Of a DNA stretch of 64,000 nt, positions 1-9,071 are shown piece by piece. Numbering within the stretch: the stretch's first letter is position 1; each line of letters starts with the position of its first letter. The translations under genes and the position numbers were made by a program. Below the pieces are notes generated by a model. The model was given only the letters and a program-made list of their open reading frames with translations, did no database searches and was not told the DNA's origin. Source of the stretch: Sediminicola sp035798135 (lineage in GTDB: Bacteria; Bacteroidota; Bacteroidia; Flavobacteriales; Flavobacteriaceae); NCBI GenBank assembly GCA_035798135.1, contig JAPFBR010000005.1, positions 124,001-188,000 on the forward strand, given 5' to 3'.

Positions 1-443
1 GGACAACTAATAGTATATCAAATTCTTCAACTCCAATAATCAAACTCGAAAAAGCAGGTTCGGGCCCTAATGTCGCTAGACCTATTGAGGCTGATAACCC
101 TCCTTCGACAACACAATTAAGTACACGGGAAGATGAAACCATGGTTGTTGTTCCAGCAGGAAAAGGCATTGAATTTAAAATAAATATGCTGAAATACGGG
201 AAATTGAAATACGAATGGACTACCTCTAATGCTGAAGTTCTCTATTTCGATTTTCATGGTGAAGTAAAACAAGAAATAGAGGTTGAGGAAGTTTACTTCG
301 AAAGTTTCACAATGGCCAATTCCAACAATATGGTTGGAACTTTTTTAGCCCCCTACGAAGGAAAACATGGATGGTTTTTTAGAAATACCGGAGATGAGGA
401 CGTTGTAGTAAATTTAAGACTGAAAGGTCAGTATGCTTTATGA
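1..443 (+). CDS. Transmembrane-anchor-like protein, C-terminal part (5' end outside window)
   Basis: The reading frame is open from the left edge (first full codon at base 3) and stops at 443, so this is the C-terminal part of a longer gene and the first ATG at 141 is internal. The last 100 residues carry the pattern YEWTT...DFHGE...YEGKHGWFFRN...VVVNLRLKG. From memory this is the soluble C-terminal domain of proteins annotated as 'transmembrane anchor protein', whose N-terminal membrane helix would lie to the left. The biochemical role of that family is not known to me. The stretch before residue 47 is rich in S, T, P and N and is probably a linker. The family call is moderate; the function is open. 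Confidence 0.65.
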   Translation, partial: TTNSISNSSTPIIKLEKAGSGPNVARPIEADNPPSTTQLSTREDETMVVVPAGKGIEFKINMLKYGKLKYEWTTSNAEVLYFDFHGEVKQEIEVEEVYFESFTMANSNNMVGTFLAPYEGKHGWFFRNTGDEDVVVNLRLKGQYAL

Positions 444-922
444 TTTTAAGTCCTACAATGTAAGGTCAATTTCTATTCCCTATTGAAATAGCCTTCTATT
501 TAGCAGGCACAAATTATGACCAAAAAATATAAATTGATGGATTTCAACAAACAATCCCTTGCTCAATCATCTTAATTTTGCCCTTTTGGCAAACCGAACA
601 TAATGAATTTGTTGAAGATGACTTGTTGCGGGAAATCGGTTTCGAAATTAATATTTGGCAATTGTTTGTCGCGTTGGACCCATAGAAAATATGCAAAATT
701 GTGACAAATAATTGAATTAGTCCATCTTATTATGAATAGAAAAAGTCAGCTAGACAAAACAATTATATTTGATACTAGATTTATAAAGTACTTAATTCCA
801 AAGATGTAGATTGGGAATGAAACATACCTGCCTTTTTCTGGCAGGGTTAGCGTAATGGAAATCGTAGTCTTAGGCATAGTATGTAAGACCTAATACAATG
901 AAGCGTATTTATGTAAGGTTGT
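444..922. other. Gene-free stretch
   Basis: No reading frame with a plausible start and length is present on either strand. The DNA is AT-rich with scattered stops. No repeat or recognisable gene remnant was seen apart from the palindrome reported just downstream. Confidence 0.5.
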
Positions 923-936
923 GTAACAAATGTTAC
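923..936. promoter_or_regulatory. Palindromic operator-like site GTAACAAATGTTAC
   Basis: Six-base arms GTAACA and TGTTAC flank a central AA, about 40 bp before the TTG start at 975. Such symmetric sites are typical of dimeric regulators, and the Crp/Fnr type is one possibility. It could control the small-protein/DoxX/DsrE/TlpA cluster downstream. The binding protein is an inference. Confidence 0.4.
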
Positions 937-974
937 TAACCTTTTGAATTTAGTTTTTTAAATTTGCTTCGGTT

Positions 975-1337
975 TTGAAAGCGAAAACGTACATATCGAT
1001 AGTATTGGTCTCCATTTTCTTGGTAAAATTCCTAGCCATTGATGCTAATGGTTTGAATATACTTTTCAGCGTAACTGATATCACTTTCGTGAACCCATAT
1101 TGTAAAAAGAATAACTCTCCAGAGCAGACAAAAAACACTGCCGATTTTTCGCAAGATGAACTTGTAATTTCACAAGTGATATACTTAAGCGGTTTTTGTA
1201 ATTCGCAGTTTCAATTTGAGATCTTCTCTTGGGGAACGGTAACATCCGAACCTATTGCAACTTATAATCAACATTTTTCTTCAAGATTATGTTATCAATA
1301 TTTGGATAACGTTTCTCCTCCTCCTCGTTTATTTTAA
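975..1337 (+). CDS. Small secreted protein of unknown function
   Basis: 120 residues with a TTG start; there is no in-frame ATG, and an upstream stop at 951-953 fixes the frame. The N-terminus has a positive start and a hydrophobic stretch (about residues 6-22), as in a signal peptide or membrane anchor. A VNPYCKK motif lies near residue 40 and the C-terminus ends SPPPRLF. I recall similar short secreted proteins in Flavobacteriia beside metal or redox gene sets, but I cannot confirm this here. It lies 126 bp before the DoxX-like gene and may share its promoter. Expression is plausible but function is unknown. Confidence 0.5.
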   Translation: MKAKTYISIVLVSIFLVKFLAIDANGLNILFSVTDITFVNPYCKKNNSPEQTKNTADFSQDELVISQVIYLSGFCNSQFQFEIFSWGTVTSEPIATYNQHFSSRLCYQYLDNVSPPPRLF

Positions 1338-1462
1338 TTATCATTCCACAACATTTAAAGTCGGTGCTGCACTTGTATTTTTTAAGATTCAAAAAAATAC
1401 AAACTGATACTATATTTCGGTAAGCTCCTCAAATATTAGATTTTCATTAAACAACATTAATA

Positions 1463-1888
1463 ATGTCGACAAAAATTTTAATTAATCGTCGTTCCATACA
1501 ACTGTTGCGCATATTGGTCAGCGGGATTTTTTTGGTAGCTGGTACTAATCATTTACTGAATATTGAGAAAACTGTTAAACGGATTGAACAAGCTAGTTTT
1601 AAAGGTATCGCATATTTTTTCGGTGAGCCGAGCCTGCTTATTGTTTTATCCGGCGTCGTAATGGTTGCAGCAGGTTTTTTATTCTTATTGGGATACAAGA
1701 CAAAATGGGCAGCAATCATCTTAATGATGGTACTTATCCCAATCACATTAACGGTTCAGGTGGGACAAATTACCACACTTGGACCTCTTTTCAAAAACAT
1801 TGCAATTTTAGGTGCACTTCTTTTTTTTATACTGAACGACACCGATAACCTTTTTAAAATAAATCAAAATGAAAACATACACTATTAG
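1463..1888 (+). CDS. DoxX-like integral membrane protein
   Basis: 141 residues with four hydrophobic segments (about 15-32, 58-75, 82-103 and 108-124), the size and topology of the DoxX/DoxD family. Members sit in the inner membrane and are linked to quinone or thiol redox chemistry, with no agreed reaction. The stop codon overlaps the start of the next gene, a DsrE-like protein, by 20 nt, which indicates translational coupling. Together with the TlpA-like gene further on, the set suggests a sulfur or thiol redox cluster in the envelope. Family assignment rests on topology and context, so confidence is moderate. Confidence 0.7.
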   Translation: MSTKILINRRSIQLLRILVSGIFLVAGTNHLLNIEKTVKRIEQASFKGIAYFFGEPSLLIVLSGVVMVAAGFLFLLGYKTKWAAIILMMVLIPITLTVQVGQITTLGPLFKNIAILGALLFFILNDTDNLFKINQNENIHY

Positions 1889-2294
1889 TTCAATTTTTAT
1901 ACTACTTGCATTATTTAGCACTGCTAAGCTACAGGCACAGCACCACGAGAACCATAAGAAGAACAATTACGTGGTGCTTACTAAAAAAGTACCACAACTG
2001 CAACCCATTCTGTTAACGGCCGAAGCTCTCAAAGAAGAGGACGGCAAAGCTTTTGGTGATTTTCAGATCATCATCTGTGGTAAGGAAATAGGCGATATTA
2101 CCGATCCCGAAAAAATTGGTGCGTTTATTGAAAAAGCAGAAAAGGCCGGAATTCATCTTGTGGCCTGTGGTTTTTCGCTCAATAAATTCAAGGTCGATAA
2201 AACAAAAGTCCCAAAGAAAATGAAGGTAGTCGAAAATGGAATTCTCTATAATTTTCAGCTTCAGAAACAAGGATATAAAAGTTTAAGTCTATAA
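1869..2294 (+). CDS. Secreted DsrE-like sulfur-relay protein
   Basis: 141 residues. An N-terminal signal peptide ends near AKLQAQ (about residue 23) and predicts export to the periplasm. The body has the DsrE/DsrF-like alpha/beta fold pattern, with a predicted strand at FQIIICGKEIGD, a helix, and HLVACGFSLNKF. Cysteines sit in the IICG and VACG contexts, and VACG is where family proteins place a conserved Cys. DsrE-like proteins carry sulfur or pair with thiol oxidoreductases. It overlaps the DoxX-like gene and lies 45 bp before the TlpA-like gene, so the three are probably co-transcribed. The substrate is unknown. Confidence 0.7.
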   Translation: MKTYTISSIFILLALFSTAKLQAQHHENHKKNNYVVLTKKVPQLQPILLTAEALKEEDGKAFGDFQIIICGKEIGDITDPEKIGAFIEKAEKAGIHLVACGFSLNKFKVDKTKVPKKMKVVENGILYNFQLQKQGYKSLSL

Positions 2295-2339
2295 ATAATA
2301 TTTAGGAATATAAATTTCCTAAAATAAAAAAAGAATAAC

Positions 2340-2951
2340 ATGAAATCAAAAAAATCGTGGGTACAGTACGGAATTTTTGCTGTAGTGGCCATTACGCTCT
2401 ACGCAACTGGAATGCACACCGAGATCATCGGATTTGCTCAACGTGGGCTGCTTGCCACAGGGTTGATGAACCCCGATGTGGAGGAAATCACTCAAGTTCG
2501 AAAAAATATAAACGAAATGGAGACGGCTACAATATCAGCCCATAAAAATGCAGATTTTAACCTGAAATTGATTGACAAGGAGGGCAACACCAAGTCTTTG
2601 GCGGAATTGAAGGGCAAGGTAATTTTTATGAATTTTTGGGCAACTTGGTGCCCACCTTGTATCGCTGAAATGCCGAGTATCGATAAGCTACATAAGGAAA
2701 TGGGCGATGAGGTCGTTTTCGTAATGTTATCCCTTGACAAGGATTTTCAAAAGGCCAAAGATTTCGACAAGCGCAAGGGATACGATCTTCCTATTTATGC
2801 CCTAGGTAGTAACCTTCCCACAATGTACCAATCTTCCTCAATCCCTACCACCTTTGTCATCGATTCAAAAGGGTATTTGGTACTCGAACATAAAGGGATG
2901 GCTGATTATGACACGGCTGAGTTTAAGGTATTCTTGGAAAAATTAAAATAG
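2340..2951 (+). CDS. TlpA-like membrane-anchored thiol:disulfide oxidoreductase
   Basis: 203 residues. One N-terminal hydrophobic helix (about residues 8-24) acts as a membrane anchor with the rest in the periplasm. The thioredoxin fold follows, with active site WCPPC (Cys104 and Cys107) in the context FMNFWATWCPPC, and the cis-Pro loop SIPTTFVID near residue 176. Such proteins reduce periplasmic disulfides, often for cytochrome maturation or a dedicated partner. Here the likely partner is the DsrE-like protein encoded just upstream. A strong terminator follows 11 nt after the stop, marking the operon end. Confidence 0.88.
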   Translation: MKSKKSWVQYGIFAVVAITLYATGMHTEIIGFAQRGLLATGLMNPDVEEITQVRKNINEMETATISAHKNADFNLKLIDKEGNTKSLAELKGKVIFMNFWATWCPPCIAEMPSIDKLHKEMGDEVVFVMLSLDKDFQKAKDFDKRKGYDLPIYALGSNLPTMYQSSSIPTTFVIDSKGYLVLEHKGMADYDTAEFKVFLEKLK

Positions 2952-2961
2952 GACATATATT

Positions 2962-3006
2962 AAAAGGGGTGGGTATAAATAAAATTAACACCCCCATCCC
3001 TTTTTT
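2962..3006 (+). terminator. Rho-independent terminator of the DoxX/DsrE/TlpA cluster
   Basis: AAAAGGGGTGGG (2962-2973) pairs with CCCATCCCTTTT (2993-3004) at 11 of 12 positions and ends in a run of six T. It starts 11 nt after the TlpA-like stop codon. Confidence 0.8.
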
Positions 3007-3059
3007 GAATTCATTCTAGAATATTGAATGGCAAGAGGTTCTATTGTCCGTTTTCAGAT

Positions 3060-3233
3060 TTAATTGCCCTTGTAGGTCCAGTATTTAAAATGGATGCAGT
3101 TTACGCAAATATGCACATGGGTATGTTCCTTGGCCCTATGTACAAAGACAATTACCTGTCGCTCTCCCAGCTTCATTTCTTTAATGAACCTTACCGTTAA
3201 TTTCTTTTGACAGCAATAGTATAATAACCCTGC
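3060..3233 (-). pseudogene. Relaxase (MobA-like) fragment
   Basis: Minus-strand translation is open for 57 codons between a TAG and a TAA. It contains KLGERQVIVFVHRAKEHTHV followed by HICVN, which matches the third relaxase motif of Bacteroidota mobilisation nucleases (a FVHRDKxHTHxHxxVNRI pattern, recalled from the family). The usual continuation is missing and no start or upstream half is present. I read it as the remnant of an integrated mobilisable element. The adjacent YceI gene starts only 9 bp beyond the remnant. Confidence 0.6.
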
Positions 3234-3241
3234 CTATTGAA

Positions 3242-3844
3242 TCACATCTTTCTGTTCAACTCCATATTGATCTCTACATTCACTTCATCCCCAACTACCA
3301 TGGTCATGGCCCAATTTCCAGTACCTACCCCAAAATCGGTCCTCTTCAATTTAGTTTCAAATGCAAGACCCATAATATTAGTACCTTTCATCATGGGATG
3401 TTCCATTTCCCCAGTAACTCTAAAAGGGATGGTGATGGATTTAGTAACATCTTTGATTGTTAAATCTCCCATCACTTCATAATCGTTACTTGAAAGATGG
3501 TTGATTTTGGTTGAAGTAAAAGTGATATAGGGATAAGTTTCTGCGTCAAAGAAATCGCTGGAAGTAAGATGCTTATCTCGTTTTTCAATATTCGTATCAA
3601 TGCTGGCCACAGGTATTTTAAATGTAAATTTGCTATTGGATAGATCTTTTGGATCAAAATGAAAGGTTCCTTCTTTCTTTTGAAAAATGCCATTCACGGT
3701 ATTGAAAAAGTGTTTGACACCAAAATTGACCGAGGTGTGATTCTGATCCAATTCCCAGCTTTTTGTCATCATATCTTGAGCAGTTAGATTGGATGATATC
3801 AAAAAGAGCAGGAAAAATGATAAGGTATTTTTAAGAATTTTCAT
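3242..3844 (-). CDS. YceI-family periplasmic protein
   Basis: 200 residues. The N-terminal signal peptide ends at SNLTAQ (about residue 23). The mature part has the YceI lipocalin-like beta-barrel pattern: WELDQNHTSVNFGVKHFF, GTFHFDPKDL, SIDTNIEKRDKHLTSSDFFD, YPYITFTSTKI and GDLTIKDVTKSITIPF. Barrels of this family bind isoprenoid or other hydrophobic ligands in the periplasm and are often induced by stress. It stands alone, with a relaxase scrap at its 3' side and a 350 bp regulatory-looking gap at its 5' side. Length is normal for the family. Confidence 0.92.
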   Translation of the reverse strand: MKILKNTLSFFLLFLISSNLTAQDMMTKSWELDQNHTSVNFGVKHFFNTVNGIFQKKEGTFHFDPKDLSNSKFTFKIPVASIDTNIEKRDKHLTSSDFFDAETYPYITFTSTKINHLSSNDYEVMGDLTIKDVTKSITIPFRVTGEMEHPMMKGTNIMGLAFETKLKRTDFGVGTGNWAMTMVVGDEVNVEINMELNRKM

Positions 3845-4197
3845 GGTTAACGTATTAAATTATTCTAGTTGCATACATCTGCAAAAAATAGTGTGCCGGT
3901 AAATTATGGCATTTATTTTAAGAAAAATCAAAAGTCCATAAATATATGGATGTGCAAAATTATGGAAATTGGCGGATTTATAAAATGATGTACATCATGC
4001 CTTAGTTTTGTGGTTAAGGCTATCTTGGATATGTAGGACCTTGGCCAATGAATAAGCGACATAATTAAGTAGGCATTTGAATTGGGGGAGTATGGTTAGC
4101 TTTTCAAAGCTGTGTTTTGCTTGGAAGGTACAGGAAGTTAGAGAACATTATATATCCTTACTTTTTGTTAGCTCACTTTCAAGCTTTGTCAATAAAA
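3845..4197. other. Intergenic region upstream of the YceI gene
   Basis: No gene was found. The stretch holds a palindrome at 3935-3950 (reported separately). It also serves as the 3' flank of the coiled-coil gene. Nothing else was recognised. Confidence 0.45.
3935..3950. promoter_or_regulatory. Palindrome TCCATAAATATATGGA upstream of YceI
   Basis: Five-base arms TCCAT and ATGGA flank an AT-rich centre, about 90-105 bp upstream of the YceI start codon on the minus strand. It could be a dimeric-regulator site. This is weak because short AT-rich palindromes are common in this genome. Confidence 0.3.
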
Positions 4198-4479
4198 TTA
4201 AGAAATCTTTTCGTTGATAAGCGCCAGATATTGATGGTGTAGTTCTAGATTTCTATTCACCAAACCCAAATGTTCATCATGGGTTTTAATGTGTTCTGAT
4301 AGCGTAGCTAAAGTTCCTTCATTGGAATCTGACAGTTTTGAATTGGAATCTATTTTGTTTTCCAGTGAAGCTATTCGGTGTTTTAATTTCTTAAGATCCG
4401 TGCCAATAGTTTTAAGGGATTGAGAGTTGAGGTCAAGTAGTTCTTTTAATTTTACCATTGCTTCTTCCATGATCTTCAC
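4198..4479 (-). CDS. Small coiled-coil protein, unknown function
   Basis: 93 residues, almost entirely helical by composition. Heptad-like leucine and isoleucine spacing runs through LKELLDLNSQSLKTIGTDLK, LKHRIASLENKI and LATLSEHIKTHDEHLGLVNR. There is no signal peptide, membrane segment or cysteine. It probably forms a cytoplasmic coiled coil or binds a partner through one. The start may be the first Met or Met4. It lies alone, facing away from the fructan locus. No family is recognised. Confidence 0.55.
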   Translation of the reverse strand: MKIMEEAMVKLKELLDLNSQSLKTIGTDLKKLKHRIASLENKIDSNSKLSDSNEGTLATLSEHIKTHDEHLGLVNRNLELHHQYLALINEKIS

Positions 4480-4687
4480 TTTATGGTCCTGTTGAAACCT
4501 AATTAAAGATAGTTTATATTCTCTAATGAATGCATTAAATTTAAAATTTTGGGTAAGGACTTTCGTATGTAGTATCTTGGGTCATAGAAGGAGGTCTTCT
4601 GTTCTTACAATTTCAATATTTTACTATTTGTTGATTTAAACGTTTTATTCATTTTTATATAATTTTACATAAAGCTAGTTGGTCTAT

Positions 4688-7438
4688 ATGATGCATAAAA
4701 AATACATTTTTAGCCTTTTATTTTTATTCATGGTCTGTTGTTTTTCGTGTAATTCTGATCGTGACCAGAACGAAATCAAAATAGGGTTTGCCCAAGCCAT
4801 GTCCAAGGATGATTGGAGGCGTTCTATGAACAGTACCATGAAACTTCAGGCCTCCTTGGAGCCTAGGATATATTTAAAAATAGCCGATGCCAATTACGAT
4901 GTTGCTACTCAGATTAAGCAAGTAGAACAGTTTATTGCTGACCAGTATGATGTCATTATTATTTCACCAATCCAATCCAAACCGATAACACCTGTTGTCA
5001 ATAGGGCACTTGAAGCCGGAATTCCGGTCCTGGTTGTGGATAGAAAAACAGAAAATCAGATTTATACTGCTTATTTAGGGGCAGATAATCTTGAAGTTGG
5101 AAGAAACGCCGCCAAATATATCGTAGCCTCCAAAACCAAGGATTCCTTAAAGATTGTGGAATTGAGAGGACTTGCTGGCTCTTCTCCTGCAGAAGAACGT
5201 AGTAGGGGGTTCTCACAGGTAATTGGCAGGTTCAATACCATAAAGATTGTGGCCACTATAGAAGGGGATTGGGAAAAGGAATCCATTCATGAACAATTCA
5301 GGACCTATTTATTGGAGGGCAATAAAGTAGATTATGTATTTGCCCATAACGATAGGATGGCCCGTGGGGCATGGGATGTGGCAAGGGAATTGGGCATGGA
5401 AAATGAATTAAAGATCATTGGGGTTGATGGTCTAAATGGACCAAATGGTGGGATACAGATGGTAAAGGAAGGGATGCTTGAGGCTACCATTCTTTATCCA
5501 ACTGGTGGGGAAGAAGCCATAAAGTTGGCGTTGCAGATTTTTAATAAAGAACCTATTGCCAAGAACAACATATTATCCACCACGGTTATAGATGAATTCA
5601 ATGCGGACATCATGAACAACCAGTTCGATAAGATAATGGACCAACAATTAAAAATCGAAGAACAATTGTCGGCCATCAAAGAACAACAGGAACTTTATTA
5701 CTCCCAAAATAACCTTTTAAAAGTGACCATGGCATTATTGGCCATAATATTGAGTCTTGCCATTTACAGCATCTATTCCATTTTTGCAATTCGAAAAAAG
5801 AATAGGCAACTGGAATTGATCAATAAGAAAATTACCGTTCAAAGAAACCAGATTCAAAAAATAGCCAATGAGATAAAGGTGAGCAACGACGCCAAACTTA
5901 ATTTCTTTACAGGTCTTTCCCATGAATTTAAAACTCCCTTGACACTTATTATGAGTTCCATTGAATCTCTTGCCGAAAGTGCCAAGGAGAGGGGTTCCAA
6001 AGTGATGAACGAAGTTGAATTGATCTATAATAATTCTAACCGGTTACTTAGGCTGATCAATAATCTTCTGGATTTTAGAAAAGTAGAGGACCGGAATTTT
6101 AATATCCGTGCCTCCAACACAAATATCTATCAATTTTCTAGAAATATAATTCAGGATTTTGAGAGGGAGGCGCAAAAGCGAGGGATAGATTTGGATATTA
6201 GTACTAATAATGAGGAGCTGGAATTGTATATAGACCGCAACCTGATGGATAAGGTGTATTTCAACCTGCTGTCCAATGCCTTTAAATTCACACCGGATAA
6301 TGGTAGTATAAAACTTATTATTACCGATACTATAGAGGGGAACAACGCAACAATACATATTAAGGATAACGGGATTGGTATTCCCAGTGATGAAATTCAA
6401 AAAGTTTTCCAACCTTTTTTCAAAGGTTCAAATAATAGGAGGAACAGTTCCGGTATAGGTTTGCACCTCAGTAAACAGTTTGTGGATCTACATCTGGGCA
6501 AAATTGAGGTAAAATCATTTCAGGGTACTGAGTTTATTATCAGTTTGTTTAAGGGAAAGACGCATTTTAATGAAGATCAGATCGTACAAGCCTTGGAAAT
6601 TGCGGTTAATTCGGCCAATATCGACTTTAGCTCGCAAATTATTCCAGAGGAAAATTCTATAGGCGCTGTGTCTGCAGCGGAATCTGAACAGTATACCATT
6701 CTGATTATTGAAGATAATAGGGACCTGTCCCAATTTTTGTACAACAAGTTCACTGAAGGCTATGAAGTGATCTTGTCGGATGGGACCGATGGGATTGAAA
6801 AGGCTTTGGAATTGGTGCCGGATATTATTATTTGTGATGTAAACCTGCCTGAAAAATCGGGTTTTGAAATTTGTGAAACCTTAAAGAAGGATTTAAGAAC
6901 CTCCCATATTCCTACCATAATTCTTACAGCATTGGGAAACCAAGAGTCTTATGTTAAAGGATTGGAATCTGGGGCAGATCTATATTTGACCAAACCTTTT
7001 AGTTATACCATTCTTCATCAGTCTATAAAATCATTGTTATACAATAGGGAAAGACTGCGTTGCTATTATACCAGCAATCAGTATAGGATGGAAGGTCTGG
7101 AAACCTTTGGAAGTACAGAACAGCAGTTTGTTGGTAGGTTGAATGCCATTATCGATGAGAATATGGATAACACCGATTTTTCTGTGGAACAGCTTGCCGA
7201 GAAACTACACATTTCCCGTGTACAGCTATATCGAAAAATAAAGGCTATTCTTGGGATCAATATTAGTGATTACATTGGTGCTATTAGATTGGAAAAGGCG
7301 AAAACCATGCTTGATCGCAATGAACTGACCATTTCAGAAATTGCTTATTCCTGTGGTTTTTCTACCCCTAATTATTTTTCAACTGCCTTTAAGAATAAAT
7401 ATGGGAGCTCCCCCGCAGCTTTTAGAAAGTCATTTTAA
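4688..7438 (+). CDS. Hybrid two-component system regulator (sugar-binding sensor, kinase, receiver, AraC) of the fructan locus
   Basis: 916 residues from the ATG at 4688; an in-frame TTG at 4679 and ATG at 4691 are alternatives. In order: signal/lipoprotein-like N-terminus (FMVCCFSC), a periplasmic sugar-binding domain of the LacI/ribose-binding type (about 30-310), a membrane helix (about 340-360), a kinase with phospho-His412 in SHEFKTPL, an ATPase with N box NLLSNAFKFTPDNG (near 526) and DNGIGIP, a receiver with IIEDN and phospho-acceptor Asp717 in ICDVNLPEKSG, and a C-terminal AraC helix-turn-helix. This matches the Bacteroides fructose sensor BT1754 in domain type. It is inferred to bind fructose and activate the genes downstream. 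Confidence 0.92.
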   Translation: MMHKKYIFSLLFLFMVCCFSCNSDRDQNEIKIGFAQAMSKDDWRRSMNSTMKLQASLEPRIYLKIADANYDVATQIKQVEQFIADQYDVIIISPIQSKPITPVVNRALEAGIPVLVVDRKTENQIYTAYLGADNLEVGRNAAKYIVASKTKDSLKIVELRGLAGSSPAEERSRGFSQVIGRFNTIKIVATIEGDWEKESIHEQFRTYLLEGNKVDYVFAHNDRMARGAWDVARELGMENELKIIGVDGLNGPNGGIQMVKEGMLEATILYPTGGEEAIKLALQIFNKEPIAKNNILSTTVIDEFNADIMNNQFDKIMDQQLKIEEQLSAIKEQQELYYSQNNLLKVTMALLAIILSLAIYSIYSIFAIRKKNRQLELINKKITVQRNQIQKIANEIKVSNDAKLNFFTGLSHEFKTPLTLIMSSIESLAESAKERGSKVMNEVELIYNNSNRLLRLINNLLDFRKVEDRNFNIRASNTNIYQFSRNIIQDFEREAQKRGIDLDISTNNEELELYIDRNLMDKVYFNLLSNAFKFTPDNGSIKLIITDTIEGNNATIHIKDNGIGIPSDEIQKVFQPFFKGSNNRRNSSGIGLHLSKQFVDLHLGKIEVKSFQGTEFIISLFKGKTHFNEDQIVQALEIAVNSANIDFSSQIIPEENSIGAVSAAESEQYTILIIEDNRDLSQFLYNKFTEGYEVILSDGTDGIEKALELVPDIIICDVNLPEKSGFEICETLKKDLRTSHIPTIILTALGNQESYVKGLESGADLYLTKPFSYTILHQSIKSLLYNRERLRCYYTSNQYRMEGLETFGSTEQQFVGRLNAIIDENMDNTDFSVEQLAEKLHISRVQLYRKIKAILGINISDYIGAIRLEKAKTMLDRNELTISEIAYSCGFSTPNYFSTAFKNKYGSSPAAFRKSF

Positions 7439-7660
7439 GGTTCTATTCATAATGTATGGTCAATGTATGGTTTCTACAGTACTATGAATGGTAACAATTT
7501 TAAATGTTCTTGTAACCTGAGTATAACCTTTGGGAATGTACGCATTAAATATTTTTTATAAAACACTGAAAATCAATATATTAAATATTTAATTTTCTTT
7601 CTTAACATAATCATAACATATTGCAACATCGTTAAATAAGTCCTCTATTTATTTGGAATA

Positions 7661-7680
7661 ATTTAGTAATCGTACTAAAT
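7661..7680. promoter_or_regulatory. Palindrome upstream of the sugar transporter
   Basis: Arms ATTTAGTA and TACTAAAT surround ATCG and end 9 bp before the transporter ATG. The position, inside the 250 bp gap between regulator and operon, makes it a candidate operator or mRNA 5' structure for the fructan operon. Binding by the AraC domain of the hybrid regulator is an inference. Confidence 0.4.
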
Positions 7681-7689
7681 AATTATCAA

Positions 7690-9039
7690 ATGAAGAAAAT
7701 AGTAATATGGTCTTTAACAGCGGCGTTGGCAGGTTTTTTATTTGGGTTTGATACTGTAGTAATTTCTGGGGCCGACAAAAAGCTCCAATTATTGTGGGGA
7801 TCATCAGATGTTTTTCACGGTATGGTTGTCATGGCCATGGCCTTATGGGGAACCGTTGTGGGTGCCTTATTGGGTGGGATACCCACCAATAAATTGGGTC
7901 GTAAGCAGACCTTATTGTGGATAGGTATTTTTTATACCATTTCAGCCCTTGGTTCCGCAATGGCCAATGACCCGATCACTTTCGCGATTTTTAGATTTCT
8001 TGGAGGTTTGGGTGTAGGTGCATCCACAATTGCAGCACCTGCCTATATATCTGAAATTGCTCCAGCTAAGGATAGGGGTAAATTGGTTGGTCTTTATCAA
8101 TTTAATATTGTCTTCGGGATCTTAATAGCCTTTTTGTCCAATTATCTTTTAAGTGGGATAGGAGAGAATGCATGGAGGTGGATGTTGGGGGTTGAGGCCA
8201 TACCAGCAATCATATATACCTTATTTGTAGTTAGTGTCCCCAAGAGTCCAAGGTGGTTGCTCACCAAGCTCAGAACCGATGAAGCAAGGGATGTCCTGAA
8301 ATTGATCAATCCTGGTCAAGATGTGGAGAAGATGATGCTCGATATTGACACGGAAAATAAGAGTACGGTCTCTGGTGAGAATATTTTTATTCTTAAATAC
8401 CGTTTCCCTTTAATGTTGGCCTTCGCAATTGCCTTCTTCAATCAATTATCAGGGATCAATGCCTTTTTATACTATGCTCCAAGAATATTGGAAGAAGCAG
8501 GTCTTGGCGAGAGTACTGCCCTTTTAAGCAGTATAGGGATTGGAGTTACCAATATGTTATTTACACTTCTGGGAATTTTCCTCATTGATAGATTGGGTAG
8601 GAAACAATTGATGTATATAGGTTCTTTTGGATATATAGTATCCTTGAGTTTGGTGGCCTGTGCCTTTTTCTTTGGGTGGGAAGGCATGTCGGTTGCTATT
8701 TTCCTCTTTTTGTTTATAGCGGCACATGCCGTAGGGCAAGGTACCGTGATCTGGGTCTTTATATCAGAAATATTCCCCAATCATTTAAGGGGTTCGGGAC
8801 AATCATTTGGAAGTTCGGTACACTGGATATTGGCTGCCATAATACCTTCCTTAATACCGGTATTGTTTACCTCCATAGGTGCAGGGACCGTTTTTGCATT
8901 CTTTGCATTTATGATGTTTTTGCAATTGCTTTTTGTAGCCTTTATGATGCCGGAGACCAAAGGGAAATCCTTGGAGGAGTTGAGCAAGTCCTTGTCAAAA
9001 AGTAAAAGTTTGCCTAAAAAAGGCGTAGTAGATGTTTAA
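7690..9039 (+). CDS. Sugar-porter family MFS transporter, probable fructose importer
   Basis: 449 residues with twelve hydrophobic segments. Sugar-porter signatures are present: GFDTVVISGA in helix 1, GRKQ after helix 2, PKSPRWLL at the end of helix 6, QLSGINAFLYYAP in helix 7, DRLGRK between helices 8 and 9, and PETKGKSLEEL at the C-terminus. It is an inner-membrane carrier, probably proton-coupled. Its place between the regulator and the GH32 enzyme, as in the Bacteroides fructan locus, points to fructose as substrate. Only 32 bp separate it from GH32, so they form one operon. Confidence 0.93.
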   Translation: MKKIVIWSLTAALAGFLFGFDTVVISGADKKLQLLWGSSDVFHGMVVMAMALWGTVVGALLGGIPTNKLGRKQTLLWIGIFYTISALGSAMANDPITFAIFRFLGGLGVGASTIAAPAYISEIAPAKDRGKLVGLYQFNIVFGILIAFLSNYLLSGIGENAWRWMLGVEAIPAIIYTLFVVSVPKSPRWLLTKLRTDEARDVLKLINPGQDVEKMMLDIDTENKSTVSGENIFILKYRFPLMLAFAIAFFNQLSGINAFLYYAPRILEEAGLGESTALLSSIGIGVTNMLFTLLGIFLIDRLGRKQLMYIGSFGYIVSLSLVACAFFFGWEGMSVAIFLFLFIAAHAVGQGTVIWVFISEIFPNHLRGSGQSFGSSVHWILAAIIPSLIPVLFTSIGAGTVFAFFAFMMFLQLLFVAFMMPETKGKSLEELSKSLSKSKSLPKKGVVDV

Positions 9040-9071
9040 TAATAACTAATAGAAATAAATTAATAGGTCTT

